Source of the DNA: Calliopsis andreniformis
Lineage: Eukaryota > Arthropoda > Insecta > Hymenoptera > Andrenidae
Length of the DNA stretch: 64,000 bases
Assembly (NCBI RefSeq): GCF_051401765.1
Contig: NC_135071.1
Coordinates: 19,446,961 to 19,510,960, forward strand
Direction: 5' to 3'
Below are positions 11,260 through 22,200 of this stretch, in pieces. A program made the translations under genes and the position numbers. Within the stretch, counting starts at the first letter, position 1; the number at the start of each line of letters is the position of its first letter. Under the pieces are notes generated by a model. It saw nothing but the letters and a program-made list of their open reading frames with translations, was not told where the DNA came from and searched no databases.

Positions 11260-12670
11260 GTCGTTTTAAAATTTTAAATTCAAAATTTCAGTAAGATTTA
11301 CATTTGATATCAAATTCTAATAAAATAAAACAACACTTACATTATTCTTCGCGTTCCGGCACCCGAAGTCTTCACACAGGAACTCGTCTTCATTATTTTC
11401 AATGCACTAAAAAATCTGTAACAGAGGAGAAACGCAAATTTGAGATAAATACTTATATCCCCTGTATTCGCGCGAAATTAGATGCTACAATTTCGATATT
11501 GCTATGCTCTCGCATAAAATTATATCCAATTATAATAATTGAGATCTGTACACGAAAATTATGCGTGACAGCAGAATGCATATGAGAAATTCTCAAAGCA
11601 AGAAACTGGTTACCACTTATACCGATATATGCGCGTAGAAAATTAAAATATTAGGATTTTCTAAACTCACACAATGAGTATATTATTAATATTGTTATTT
11701 CTTAGTACGTAAACCTCAATTTAACAATAACAGCTAAATTTGATACGTATAATACTAAGTGACAAAAGCATTAAAGTGAGAAATTCTTGAAGCTAAGAAA
11801 ACTACGGTCGCGAGCACTTACCAGTATTTTCTTATTTAGAGCTTTCTCAAAAGCATAACAAACACAACTTTCACATCAAAACACAAAATAACGAAAACAG
11901 AAGCTACGAAAATGGAAATAAAGTTTAATAGCGAAAAAACAAACTTTTGTTTTAGAAAAAATGAACCGAAAACCGAAAGACGAACTTGTTATCTGAACAG
12001 GCGCGAAGAAACTGTTTGAAGCAGCACAATCGTGTATGCGCAAGAGTAGGTTTTTGACTCTGCTCATGCGCAGTATCCATCACGTGATTACGTAAATGCG
12101 TAGTAGTAATCACGTGATTAGAATACAAATACCTTTGGACTTCTTAAATAAATAATTTCATTTTATAAATCAGAAGATATGTACAGTTTTATCGTTTAAT
12201 AACTCATACAAAGATTTAAGAATTTCAAAATAATACTAGGAGGAATAAGTAGTATGAAACTTATCTTTATGATGAAATCCGCATCGATATTATTCGGTTT
12301 AAAATGGACTGCGCGCGCATTTTCGAGAATGCACAGAAAAACTAATTTTAGTTCCTAACACTCGTAGCGCTGTAATCTTATTTTAAACTGAATTGATCCC
12401 GTTGATCGCAATTTTCGTACATGCACAAGCCCACATGTCCAAGGAGATTTAACTGTGTTATTTAACTGTAATTATACTAACAAGAAAGAGGAACTGAAAT
12501 AGAACTTAATTACTGAAAAAAACTAGAAAAATTGAATGAAGAATCAATTTAATGTTTATAATATAGATATTCGTATAACAATTATACATTGAAACTCTTT
12601 TTAACCTTGACATAAACTGTATTATAAAATAGAAATAGGTATAAAGTTTTACAACTTTTCATATTACAAA
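11260..12670. promoter_or_regulatory. Upstream region of the neugrin-like gene with paired TGCGCA and CACGTG motifs
   Basis: No coding exon is supported. TGCGCA occurs at 12037-12042 and 12067-12072, and CACGTG at 12081-12086 and 12111-12116. Both pairs are 30 bp apart. The second E-box sits in the perfect 14-bp palindrome TAATCACGTGATTA (12107-12120). TGCGCA is the half-site of NRF1/Ewg-type factors, and CACGTG binds bHLH-zip factors. A promoter role for the downstream mitochondrial gene is inference. Confidence 0.4.
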
Positions 12671-14943
12671 ATGAATAATGTGAGAACAGTGATACTTAAA
12701 TTATTAAGAACATATGCTACCAAGCATTCATCTGCAACTGCTGGTATTAGAGGAAAACTCCAATTAGCAGAATCGGAAAACTCTGAATTGGTACCTGAAG
12801 AATTTCAGGATGATATGGATGAATTTGAATCAGATTTTATGTCTATAGACAAGTCTTATAATCAGTACCAAAGGTAAGACATAAAAAATATGAAAGCATA
12901 ATATAACGTAGTATTATATATTACTAACATGTTTATATTGTTTTTAGGGAATTGAAAGTAACCAAAGAAAAGTTGAAACACAATATTGTTAGAGATAAAT
13001 ATTTTAAAGAAATAGAGCCAAAATTTCTTACATATACTGAAAGGGATCAAATACAAAAGTTACATGAAAGTAATCCTGATGAATGGACACCAGAGAAGTT
13101 GAGTCAAAGTTTCCCAGCTTTGCCTGAAACTATAATAAAAATTTTGAAGTCAAAATTGACATTCACATCCGCTGATAGAATAATCAATTATGATCGTAAA
13201 GTGATTAAAAACTGGAAAAATTTTAAATCTGGTAAATTAGTAGTAGATCCTGTGTTAACTAACCACTTAATGAAATTCAAAAACAGAAAAATTAGTTTAG
13301 CTAGTGAAGAAACATTGACTGAGAAGTTTATACCACCAAAAATGGAATTTCCAAAACCAAGGAGTACAGTGTTTTCAAATATTGTAAAAGAATATAGGAA
13401 TAAAGAACAGTTTACACAGAATGAAACACAAAATTTTTCACAAGAGAACTCTAATGAAAATGAAAATAAATTGACTACAACTGAAAATGAAAGTACAAAG
13501 ACATCAATAGTAAAAAATAGTTCTAAGAGATCAGTTAATGACAGACAAAAAGAAAATAAAAAGCAAGAAAAATTAACTTTAGATGACTTTCTGAAAACAA
13601 AGTTAATGGAGTTCTATGAGACATCCCCAGAAAAAGCAATAACATTCTTACATACATATAGAAAACGAATAGAATCCATCAACTCAGAGAATATAAGTTC
13701 AAAGATATCAGATGATATCAAAGAACAAACCAGTGCTGATGAGATGTATGCTTCGTATGCACCAGATGATATGACAAAACAAGCCAGTGCTGAAGAGATG
13801 AATGCTTCATATGCACCAGATGATATGACAAAACAAGCCAGTGCGAAAGAGATGAATACTTCATATGCACTAGATGATAGGACAGAGCAAGCCAGTGCGA
13901 AAGAGATGAATACTTCATATGCACTAGATGATAGGACAGAGCAAGCCAGTGCGAAAGAGATGAATACTTCATATGCACTAGATGATAGGACAGAGCAAGC
14001 CAGTGCTCAAGAGATGAATACTTCATATCCACTAGATGATGCAACAAAACAAGTCAGTGCTGAAGAGATGAATGCATCATATGCACTAGATGATACAACA
14101 AAACAAGCCAGTGCTGAAGAGATGAATGCATCATATGCACTAGATGATGCAACAAAACAAGTCAGTGCTGAAGAGGTGAATGCATCATATGCACTAAATG
14201 ATGCAACAAAACAAGTCAGTGCTGAAGAAATGAATGCTTCATATGCACTAGATGATAGGACAAAACAAGTCAGTGCTGAAGAGATGAATGCATCATATGC
14301 ACTAGATGATACAACAAAACAAGTCAGTGCTGAAGAAATGAATACTTCATATGCACTAGATGATACAACAAAACAAGTCAGTGCTGAAGAGATGAATGCA
14401 TCATATGCACTAGATGATACAACAAAACAAGCCAGTGCTGAAGAGATGAATGCTTCATATGCACTAGATGATAGGACAAAACAAGTCAGTGCTGAAGAGA
14501 TGAATGCATCATATGCACTAGATGATACAACAAAACAAGCCAGTGCTGAAGAGATGAATGCTTCATATGCACTAGATGATAGGACAAAACAAGCCAGTGC
14601 TGAAGAGGTGAATGTATCAAATATATCAGATAATACTGAAAAACTAGCTAATGTTCAAGAGATAAATGTTTTAGCATTGAATATTACTCCTAATGAAAGT
14701 TCATTTGCAGTTAATAACAATGAAAGCCAATCAGAAGTTGTAGTTGTAATTGATGCTGAATCCAGCAGCTTAGATACATATGTAAAAGAATGGAAGTCCA
14801 GTGTAGAAACAAAATGTGATTATGTACATCCCATAAAGATACCCAGGAATATATATAAAAAAGGTATGACCTATAGGGTACAGGATTGTTATTATGATGA
14901 TGATGGTGAATTTTTATACAGAGTACCAGGATTAAAAACTTAA
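12671..14943 (+). CDS. Neugrin-like (NGRN/Rrg9 family) mitochondrial protein with an 18-residue repeat array
   Basis: There are two exons, 12671-12873 and 12948-14943, joined in phase 2 (2199 nt, 732 aa). The N-terminus MNNVRTVILKLLRTYATKHS is a plausible mitochondrial presequence: basic, with no acidic residues. The conserved neugrin block spans the start of exon 2: FLTYTERDQIQKLHESNPDE, then WTPEKLSQSFPALPETIIKI, then LKSKL. Neugrin in mammals supports mitochondrial rRNA stability and translation. Ordinary neugrins are around 300 residues. Here the extra length comes largely from a tandem array (residues about 327-632) inserted between a Lys/Glu-rich linker and a C-terminal domain ending YRVQDCYYDDDGEFLYRVPG. 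Confidence 0.85.
13726..14643 (+). repeat. Coding tandem repeat, 17 units of 54 bp (18 aa)
   Basis: The consensus unit is QASAEEMNASYALDDRTK. Seventeen units fill 918 bp exactly, with no frame-breaking indel. Units 3-5 are identical at the protein level (QASAKEMNTSYALDDRTE). Later units alternate Q(V/A)SAEEM...DDTTK and ...DDRTK, and the last unit is degenerate. The near identity at DNA level points to recent expansion by slippage or unequal exchange. The antisense strand is also open across part of it as a by-product. Confidence 0.97.
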
Positions 14944-15690
14944 TTGTTACATCAGTTTTCTGTATGAATAAATATTTACTTCTATGAAGTTATATGTTTA
15001 TTTATATAAATGTACTAAAGAACAAATAAAGAGTAAAACTTTTGCTTGTGTATTGATATGTCGAATTGTATTATATATAGTGTGTCCTACTCTTTGTCGA
15101 TAGATGTCCTTCTCATAGTTGCAGCGTATTGCAGCATATTTTATGAAGATTTTTGATGCCATTGTAGATAAATCAATCGTAAAATGGTAAATAACTTTGA
15201 TTATTAACTGAATGGTTGCTTTCCATCCGTATGAAGATACAAATTAATTATGTTTATTTCTTTATTTTCTATTTATCTGCACATTCATGTATGTTTCTTT
15301 ATGGAACCGGTTATTTTTTCATGTTCTACTAAGGTTATGTTCTTTCAGGCAACTTTACTATCATACTCTTCATGTCATTGCATCATAAAATTGTAATATT
15401 TTAAAACACATTGCATAAGGATCTCTCTCGTTTCTATCTCGTAAAAAATATTGATGAATTAAGTAATTATGTACGCTACTACAATGTATTCGCGCAATGC
15501 GGTAATAGTCGTCCTTACATATTATTTTATAATAAAAAGACTGATTTTTGGCTTGGATTACATATTTAATAAACAAAAACAGAGTTGTTAGATACAATAA
15601 TGACATAGGATATTTAAAGAAAAAGTTTACAGAAACAAATTGATGGTTATGCTTTATAAAAAGTAATGCAAAATTATATTTCTCTTATAG
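14944..15690. other. Gap between neugrin-like gene and TIM44
   Basis: It contains the neugrin-like 3' UTR (AATAAA at 14968 and around 15026). It presumably also holds the promoter and first exon of TIM44, including its start codon, but I could not identify that exon with confidence. No other gene is visible. Confidence 0.4.
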
Positions 15691-17423
15691 TTTCAGAATT
15701 TTGCAGTGTGTAGAGCCAGTCTGATTGGCATTACACGCTCTGCACAAGTTAAAAAGAAATTCGGAAATGGCTCCAGAGATCATTCGATGGCATGTAGCTA
15801 CAATGCTTTGGTACAATCACAATTACCTCAAATAACAGATTTACGAGGTTTATCAGTAAGTTTCATTTTAAACTATTGTTCAAAAATGTATAGATGCAAT
15901 TAATAATAGTTCAACTTTTTAGATTCGTTTTTATTCTAATCCAGCAAGGAGACCTAGTTTTTTTTCTCAGTTTGTTGAGAATATCAAACAGGAAATGCAA
16001 AAGAATAAAGAGATGAAAGAGTCCTTAAAGAAATTCAGAGAAGAAGCAGAGAAGCTTGAACAGTCAGATGCACTACGTTCAGCAAGACAAAAGTTTCAAG
16101 CAGTTGAATCAGAAGCAAATAAAAGTTCTGAAGTTATTAAGGAGAAACTAGATAGTTTAAAGGGAAAGGTATGACCAAAACTTTCATTTATGTTTTATAA
16201 TTTTTGGTTCTATGTAGTACATAAGATTTGTCATGTAGGTACAAGAAGTTCTGGAGGAAGCAAGCAAATCAGAATTGGGTAAAAAAGCTGGACAATTAGG
16301 TGAAGAAATAACGAAATCCGCAAAAGGAGCAGCAGAAACAATTTCTGAAAAAAGTCAAGCTTTGGGAAAAACAAGTGCATTTCAGACAATATCGCAAACA
16401 GCAGAAGCTGTACGAGAAGAATTGGATCATCAAGGAATGCATGGTAAAATAATTTTGATAATAAGATACATGAATGTGATATAATTTTTTTATGGAATAT
16501 TATAGGGCGGGTTTACGTTTCGCCTAAAAAACTGAGGAAACGGAAAGATATAGTTGAAATTGTAGACGATAAACGAGTTGAGCCAAATATGGAAGCTATG
16601 GGTGTTGAATTACATAAAGATTCAAAGTTCTATCAATCGTGGCAAAATTTTAAGGTACAAATGTGAAATAATATAATTACATTATATATTTACTAGTACA
16701 CGAATACAAAAGAACTATATTTCTTTAAAGGATAAAAATCCCTATGTGAATAAAGTTTTGGACTGGAAAATAAAATACGAAGAATCTGATAATCCTGTAA
16801 TTCGGGCTTCCAGATTGTTAACAGATAAGGTTACAGATATAATGGGCGGCCTGTTTCAAAAAACAGAGCTTTCAGAAACATTGACTGAAATTTGTAAACT
16901 AGATCCTAATTTCGATAGAGTACAATTCTTAAAAGACTGTGAAACAGACATTATACCAAATATTCTTGAAGCTATGGTAAGAGGAAACCTTGAAATCTTA
17001 AAAGATTGGTGTCACGAAGCCCCATATAATTTAATAGCACAGCCATTGATGCAAGTAGAAAAATTGGGATATCATTTAGACAGTAAAATTCTAGGTACTT
17101 TTATATCAACATATACCTATAATTCTCGTGTATTATTCTTCAATACCTATAACATGTAATGTATTATTTTTCCAGACATTAATAACGTAGATTTGATAAT
17201 GGGTAAAGTTATGGAGCAAGGACCAGTTTTAATGATTAGTTTCCAGTGCCAACAAATTATGTGCGTTAGAGATGCAAAAAACAAAGTAGTAGAAGGAGAT
17301 CCAGAGAAAGTAATGCGCGTTAATTACGTTTGGGTATTATGTCGTGATCCTACAGAACTGAATCCGAAAGCCGCTTGGCGCTTGCTTGACCTTAGTGCCA
17401 CAAGTTCGGAGCAATTTGTATAG
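15691..17423 (+). CDS. Tim44: TIM44, matrix-side import motor subunit (first coding exon not resolved)
   Basis: Exons are 15691-15855, 15923-16168, 16239-16443, 16506-16654, 16731-17094 and 17176-17423 (TAG), all in consistent phase. TIM44 anchors mtHsp70 to the TIM23 channel in the mitochondrial matrix. Family blocks are present in order: IRFYSNPARRPSFFSQFVEN, a charged coiled-coil region (KNKEMKESLKKFREEAEKLE), ELHKDSKFYQSWQNFK, and the TIM44-like C-terminal domain. The last includes SDNPVIRASRLLTDKVTDIM, LEILKDWCHEAPYN, MGKVMEQGPVLMISF and the terminal AAWRLLDLSATSSEQ. The first exon begins after an acceptor at 15689-15690. The presequence start must be further upstream, or at the internal ATG at 15790. 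Until that is resolved the model is 5'-incomplete. Confidence 0.92.
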
Positions 17424-19261
17424 TGTACAGCTCGTATGTATGTTTAACTGGAACTTTAAAAAATTAACGTGATCATATGACCGAAGATCGTCGTGTGCTT
17501 CTTCATAATTTTCAATTTGATTATGTTGAAAAGAATGATCCTGATTAGGATCTGCAATGTGTATATTAATTCATCGTTGACAGATGTCTGAAAAACTTTT
17601 ATAGTTTTTATGGAACAATGATGTTCAGTCAAACACTGTAGTTCGAACTACAGAAATTTTATGAACTCTGCAAGCTGTTGGTTGGTATATGTATGTACAT
17701 ATATACATATATACATATGTATATCCATATGTAATCATACGAATACAAAATGAAAACAAAGAAAAATTCATAAAACATTACTCTTCTAGCGTGCACGTAT
17801 AATACTGCCGTGTACGTTCGCGTCAAATGTCATGTACGTTACAGTCCTTTATTTTCAAATTGTTGCTTGTTATTCAATTATGTTTCATAGTTTAACGCGC
17901 GTAAGCAAAATGGAAATCTTGTAGGGAAATTATTACTGTATATATTTGAAACTTGACATTAAAATGTTAAGTAATAGAACATATAATGACTTGTATTGAA
18001 CACCAAATGTTTTCTTTCATCATGAGTATATACGTTTCAAACAACAACAACAAATATGTAAGCGTTTTATGATTGAAACAAGTTATGTATTAGAAATTGT
18101 TTGACAAGTTCAATGAAAGGACAAATTACGATACATATAAGTGTACATATGTACAAGTTCGTGTTTATAGTGTTACACTGTACAGTGCGTAGCTTATTGA
18201 AAAGAAGCTATCTATTATTTTTTAAAGATTGTAATATATAAATTAAAGTTACTCATTTTCAATCTATAATAAACTTCTTACTACGAACAGTTGTTTTATG
18301 CGTTTAATTTTTCCTGAAGCTGCATACTTTTAACAATTATTCATGTTTACTATTCCAATAAATAAAAAAAATAATTTATCACGTTTCAAATAATGCTCAA
18401 TTCCGTTTGAAAATCGCGCGCATTTAAAAGTGCTAAGAAGCCTTCTCCTGATTGGGTCTTTTTATAATCGTACAAGAGTTACAATTCGATATATGCATCT
18501 CTGCTTCGTATAAACGATTTCCTCTCATTCTAGAATATTACTACAAAAATTTAGTGTAGTCATCCTAATAAACTGCACGCAACAATCAATTGCAAACACA
18601 CACTGCAATAAGTTTATCGAAGTGTGATTGCGCAATTTCTCTCAACTATCTAATCGAACATTGATACTCCATAGTTCTATTTGATTGGTATTCCATTGAT
18701 ATTCCTATCGAATCATACGAGTAATAGATGACAGTCGTTGGTGAAAAGAACCCAATGAAACATCCAGAACGTTAATAATCGCCAGAATGTTGTGCCGTAT
18801 TCGTTTAACCGTAAGAACATTCCATTAATCCAGTCTATGATCGAATACGATCCAAAGTCTACGTTGTGCAAACAATCGCAAAAGTCGACTCCGCCATTGT
18901 CGATACCTAGAGTCGCCATGATACATATTTTTGCATTGCCATAAAGCTCTGCGTGAACGGCACAGAAACATCTGGACTAGAGGCTCCTGTTCCAGGAAGG
19001 AGGAAAAGAACGCGAAACGTTCCATTCACGTGCTATTTTCCGTAGCGTCGTGCGTGACGTCGAGCTCGTTCGAAGCGAGAACTTTCAGTGCATTTACGAA
19101 TACGCGAACGCAGTCCGGTCCGTTCGCTTTCGAGAACACGTAACTGGTTGTTTCCTCAGAAACATGGCTGAATATCGTTCCGACGGTGTGGTGAAATTGT
19201 GTGTACAGAATTATTAAAACGACGCCCCAATTTCTTGAGAACGTTCATCCCGTCGAGCAAA
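17424..19261. promoter_or_regulatory. TIM44 3' UTR and Hyd promoter/5' UTR region
   Basis: 17424-18300 is AT-rich, with a palindromic TACATATATACATATG-type simple repeat near 17685-17735, and probably contains the TIM44 3' UTR. From about 18900 the sequence becomes clearly CpG-richer (for example TCGTGCGTGACGTCGAGCTC), consistent with the start region of the Hyd transcript just before its ATG. No coding exon is supported here. Confidence 0.45.
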
Positions 19262-22200
19262 ATGACATCGATACATTACGTGGTGCATCCGTTACCGGGG
19301 ACGGATGACCAGCTTAACGATAGGTAAGGGACGAACACGTTCGTTATCGGTTTCCCATTAACGTATCGTCTCGATGCACATCTTTGTCTCTTTGCCCCTC
19401 TGCATCGAAACGATCCACCGTTCGATTATGCACCTCTTTCGTTTCGACTCGCACGTGTCCCTTCTCGTTCCAGCATCGGCTCTCCTGGAAAATATTGCGT
19501 TCGAACCTTGGGGATCCGACGCGAATGTTCTATGCCCATTGTCCGAACGTTAAGTTTTGTTGTCATATCGTTACTTTTTCAACGAAACTCGGATATCGTT
19601 TTGTAACTTGGAGAATTAGCATCGATGCTTTCTGTAAAATGATGCTCGGCTGCGAGAGAAGGAATATTTTTTGCTTTCTTTTCTCGTTACCTATGATCCG
19701 CATATGAATAATATCAAAAAAAAAGTTCGATTATTCCGAATCACGAATGAAATCAATTCTTTTGCCAACTTTATGATTTATGACAAATATATTGTGGGAA
19801 ATGAGTCATGATTACAGGTTTTGATGGGAATATATTCAGAATTCCTTGATCCGTATATGGGTCGGGCGATTCCGATGCATGCATCCCATGACCCGAATAT
19901 ATGGGTCAGGTTCCATGTATGGTACAAATCGTACTAGAAAAAAGTGAAGCATACTTATTATTGTTATTACTTAATACTAATAAAAAAGTAGAAGCTTTTT
20001 TGCAATTATTATTCTACATTTTTTATATCTGTATATTGGGTTTTGTCATATTTTTTATCTGATATTGATGATATAAATATTGTGAAATATATAATTGCAT
20101 TTTTGGACTGTGTTTAATTTAATCATTTTTTTAATTGAATTCCTTAATGGTTTTTTAATATTTTTTTTTTTATGTTTATATATATACATTTTAGGTTGAA
20201 AGAAGTGGCAGATAAAATCAACAGATATGGATTCACAACCTTACCAGCATTTAGTGGACAAAAAATTACAGTGAAGCGGATTGTCGTTGGACCAACGCAT
20301 ATTGCTCTTCTTACGGAGGACCGTAAAATTTGTAGAGTTGCATTTACAGTATTGTCTGATAGATTGGACTTAAGCAAAAATGAACCAAATAGGAAGTAAG
20401 TTGAAGCGAATGAGAGGTTTCTTTTAGACCATTGCAAATAGAAAAAAATACTAGGGTAACACCCGTTTTATTGGTATTATAGTACAAGCAAAAATCATGT
20501 TGGAAATTCTAACTCTGCGCCAAACAGCAGTGGAAGCAGTGGAAGCGGAGGTAGAGGAATGTCTAGAACCCGAGCAAGACTTGTGCGTGGTAGTGCACGG
20601 GGCGGTAGCAGTGGGGGGAGTGGAAGCAGCGGTAGAATAGGTCCTCCTCCAAGTGTAATTATGGGAGGAGGAAGTGGCAGTAGCTCGCGTCCTATTGCTC
20701 CAGTGCCTGCACCGTTTGTGCCAGAAGACCTTGTTACACAGGCTCAAGTAGTATTGCAGGGAAAGAGTCGTAATCTTATCATTAGAGAATTACAGGTTTG
20801 TCATTAAAATTTCGACGAATGTATGTGTTAATTGTAAAAAAAAATTAAATATTTTATTTTATATTGTAGCGTACAAATCTAGATGTAAACTTAGCGGTGA
20901 ATAATTTATTATCTCGAGATGATGAAGAAGGCGATGATGCTGAAGATGCAGCAGATACCTATGTCCCAGAAGATCTCATATCTCTGCTAGATGGTGGATT
21001 TAACAATGAACATTCTGTTATACTTGATACAGATTCTATGTTTTCTGAAGATATGTTTGGATATCCAGGAATGAGAAAGTATATATCTTTTATTACTTTC
21101 TTGGTTAGTTTGATAGAAGAGATCACTTACAAATATTTTTATACTCTTTCAGTCAAAGAAGTTCTTCGCGTAGAATAGGCAACGATAGGGAAGGTGAACG
21201 TGTATCTGAACGCGACAGAGATCGCGATAGCTTCAGTAGATGGAGGGATCGTCAGTACTGTGGACCTCGTCGCTGGTTAGAGACAGCGCTTAAAGATTCT
21301 TGGGATAAAGACTCTGATAATAAGAAAAAAGAATTAGCTTCTCAGAGTCCATTATGGATCTCAGAAGAATTGGAATGGTGGCATGAGCGCAGCAGTTATA
21401 CTGCTCCTAGCTTTGTACAAATTGCTTCTCTTTACAGCGAGTTAATCGCTGTCTCTGCTGGAGGGCGGTTGTATCAATGGAAATGGTCTGAAGCTGAACC
21501 ATATAGACACCCAGAGAATCCAAATATATTTCATCCAAAAGGCGCTAGTTTATCACTAGCAACAGAAACGATAGTAAATATATCTGCAACAGCAATTCGA
21601 TGTTCTGTCAGCACCGAAAGCGGCAAAGTGGCTACTTGGCTAGATGAACTTTTGGGGCATGTCGCTTCACGCCTCGAACATCCAGCTCAAACATTCACTG
21701 AATTTACATTGGATAAAATAGTATCGCTCCACACTTGTGCTTTGTATACTGTTGCTAGACTTGAAAGTGGTGCCCTGTACTGGTGGGGTGTATTACCTTT
21801 CACACAACGTAAAAAATTATGGGAAAAGTATAAGGCCAAGTCACGTAAACACAGAGCATCAACAGCATCATCAAACGATATTAGTTACGGCACGCATGTT
21901 TGCATGAAGAATAGCCCTATATATCAACCTGGAGCTATAGGATTTACAATCGCCAATGGTGTTCCGAAAGTAGGCCAATTGCAAGCAGCAGCTTGGAATT
22001 TAGATTCTGTTTTACGATTTAAAGTATTACCAGCTGGAACTCATTTGCCCAGCGCTGCAGCTGATAAGCACGAAACAAGCGGAAGCAGCGGAACTGGTAC
22101 TATGAATAAAACAAATCATAAAGAAACCGCTGATCGTCTTGACATGCCTCCGCCACCTTCACCAGCTTCAAGCACATGTAGCGACACTGGCAGCATTACA

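Noticed and set aside
13718..14047. Antisense ORF of 109 codons with a repeated HLVHMKYSSL pattern
   Set aside because: It is the reverse strand of the neugrin repeat array and has no independent support.
17685..17735. Alternating TACATA/TATGTA stretch considered as a regulatory palindrome
   Set aside because: It is a simple AT-rich repeat without distinctive flanks.
19384..19707. Plus-strand ORF of 107 codons in Hyd intron 1
   Set aside because: It sits directly after the Hyd exon 1 donor in a CpG-richer patch, has no start context or domain, and is best seen as chance.
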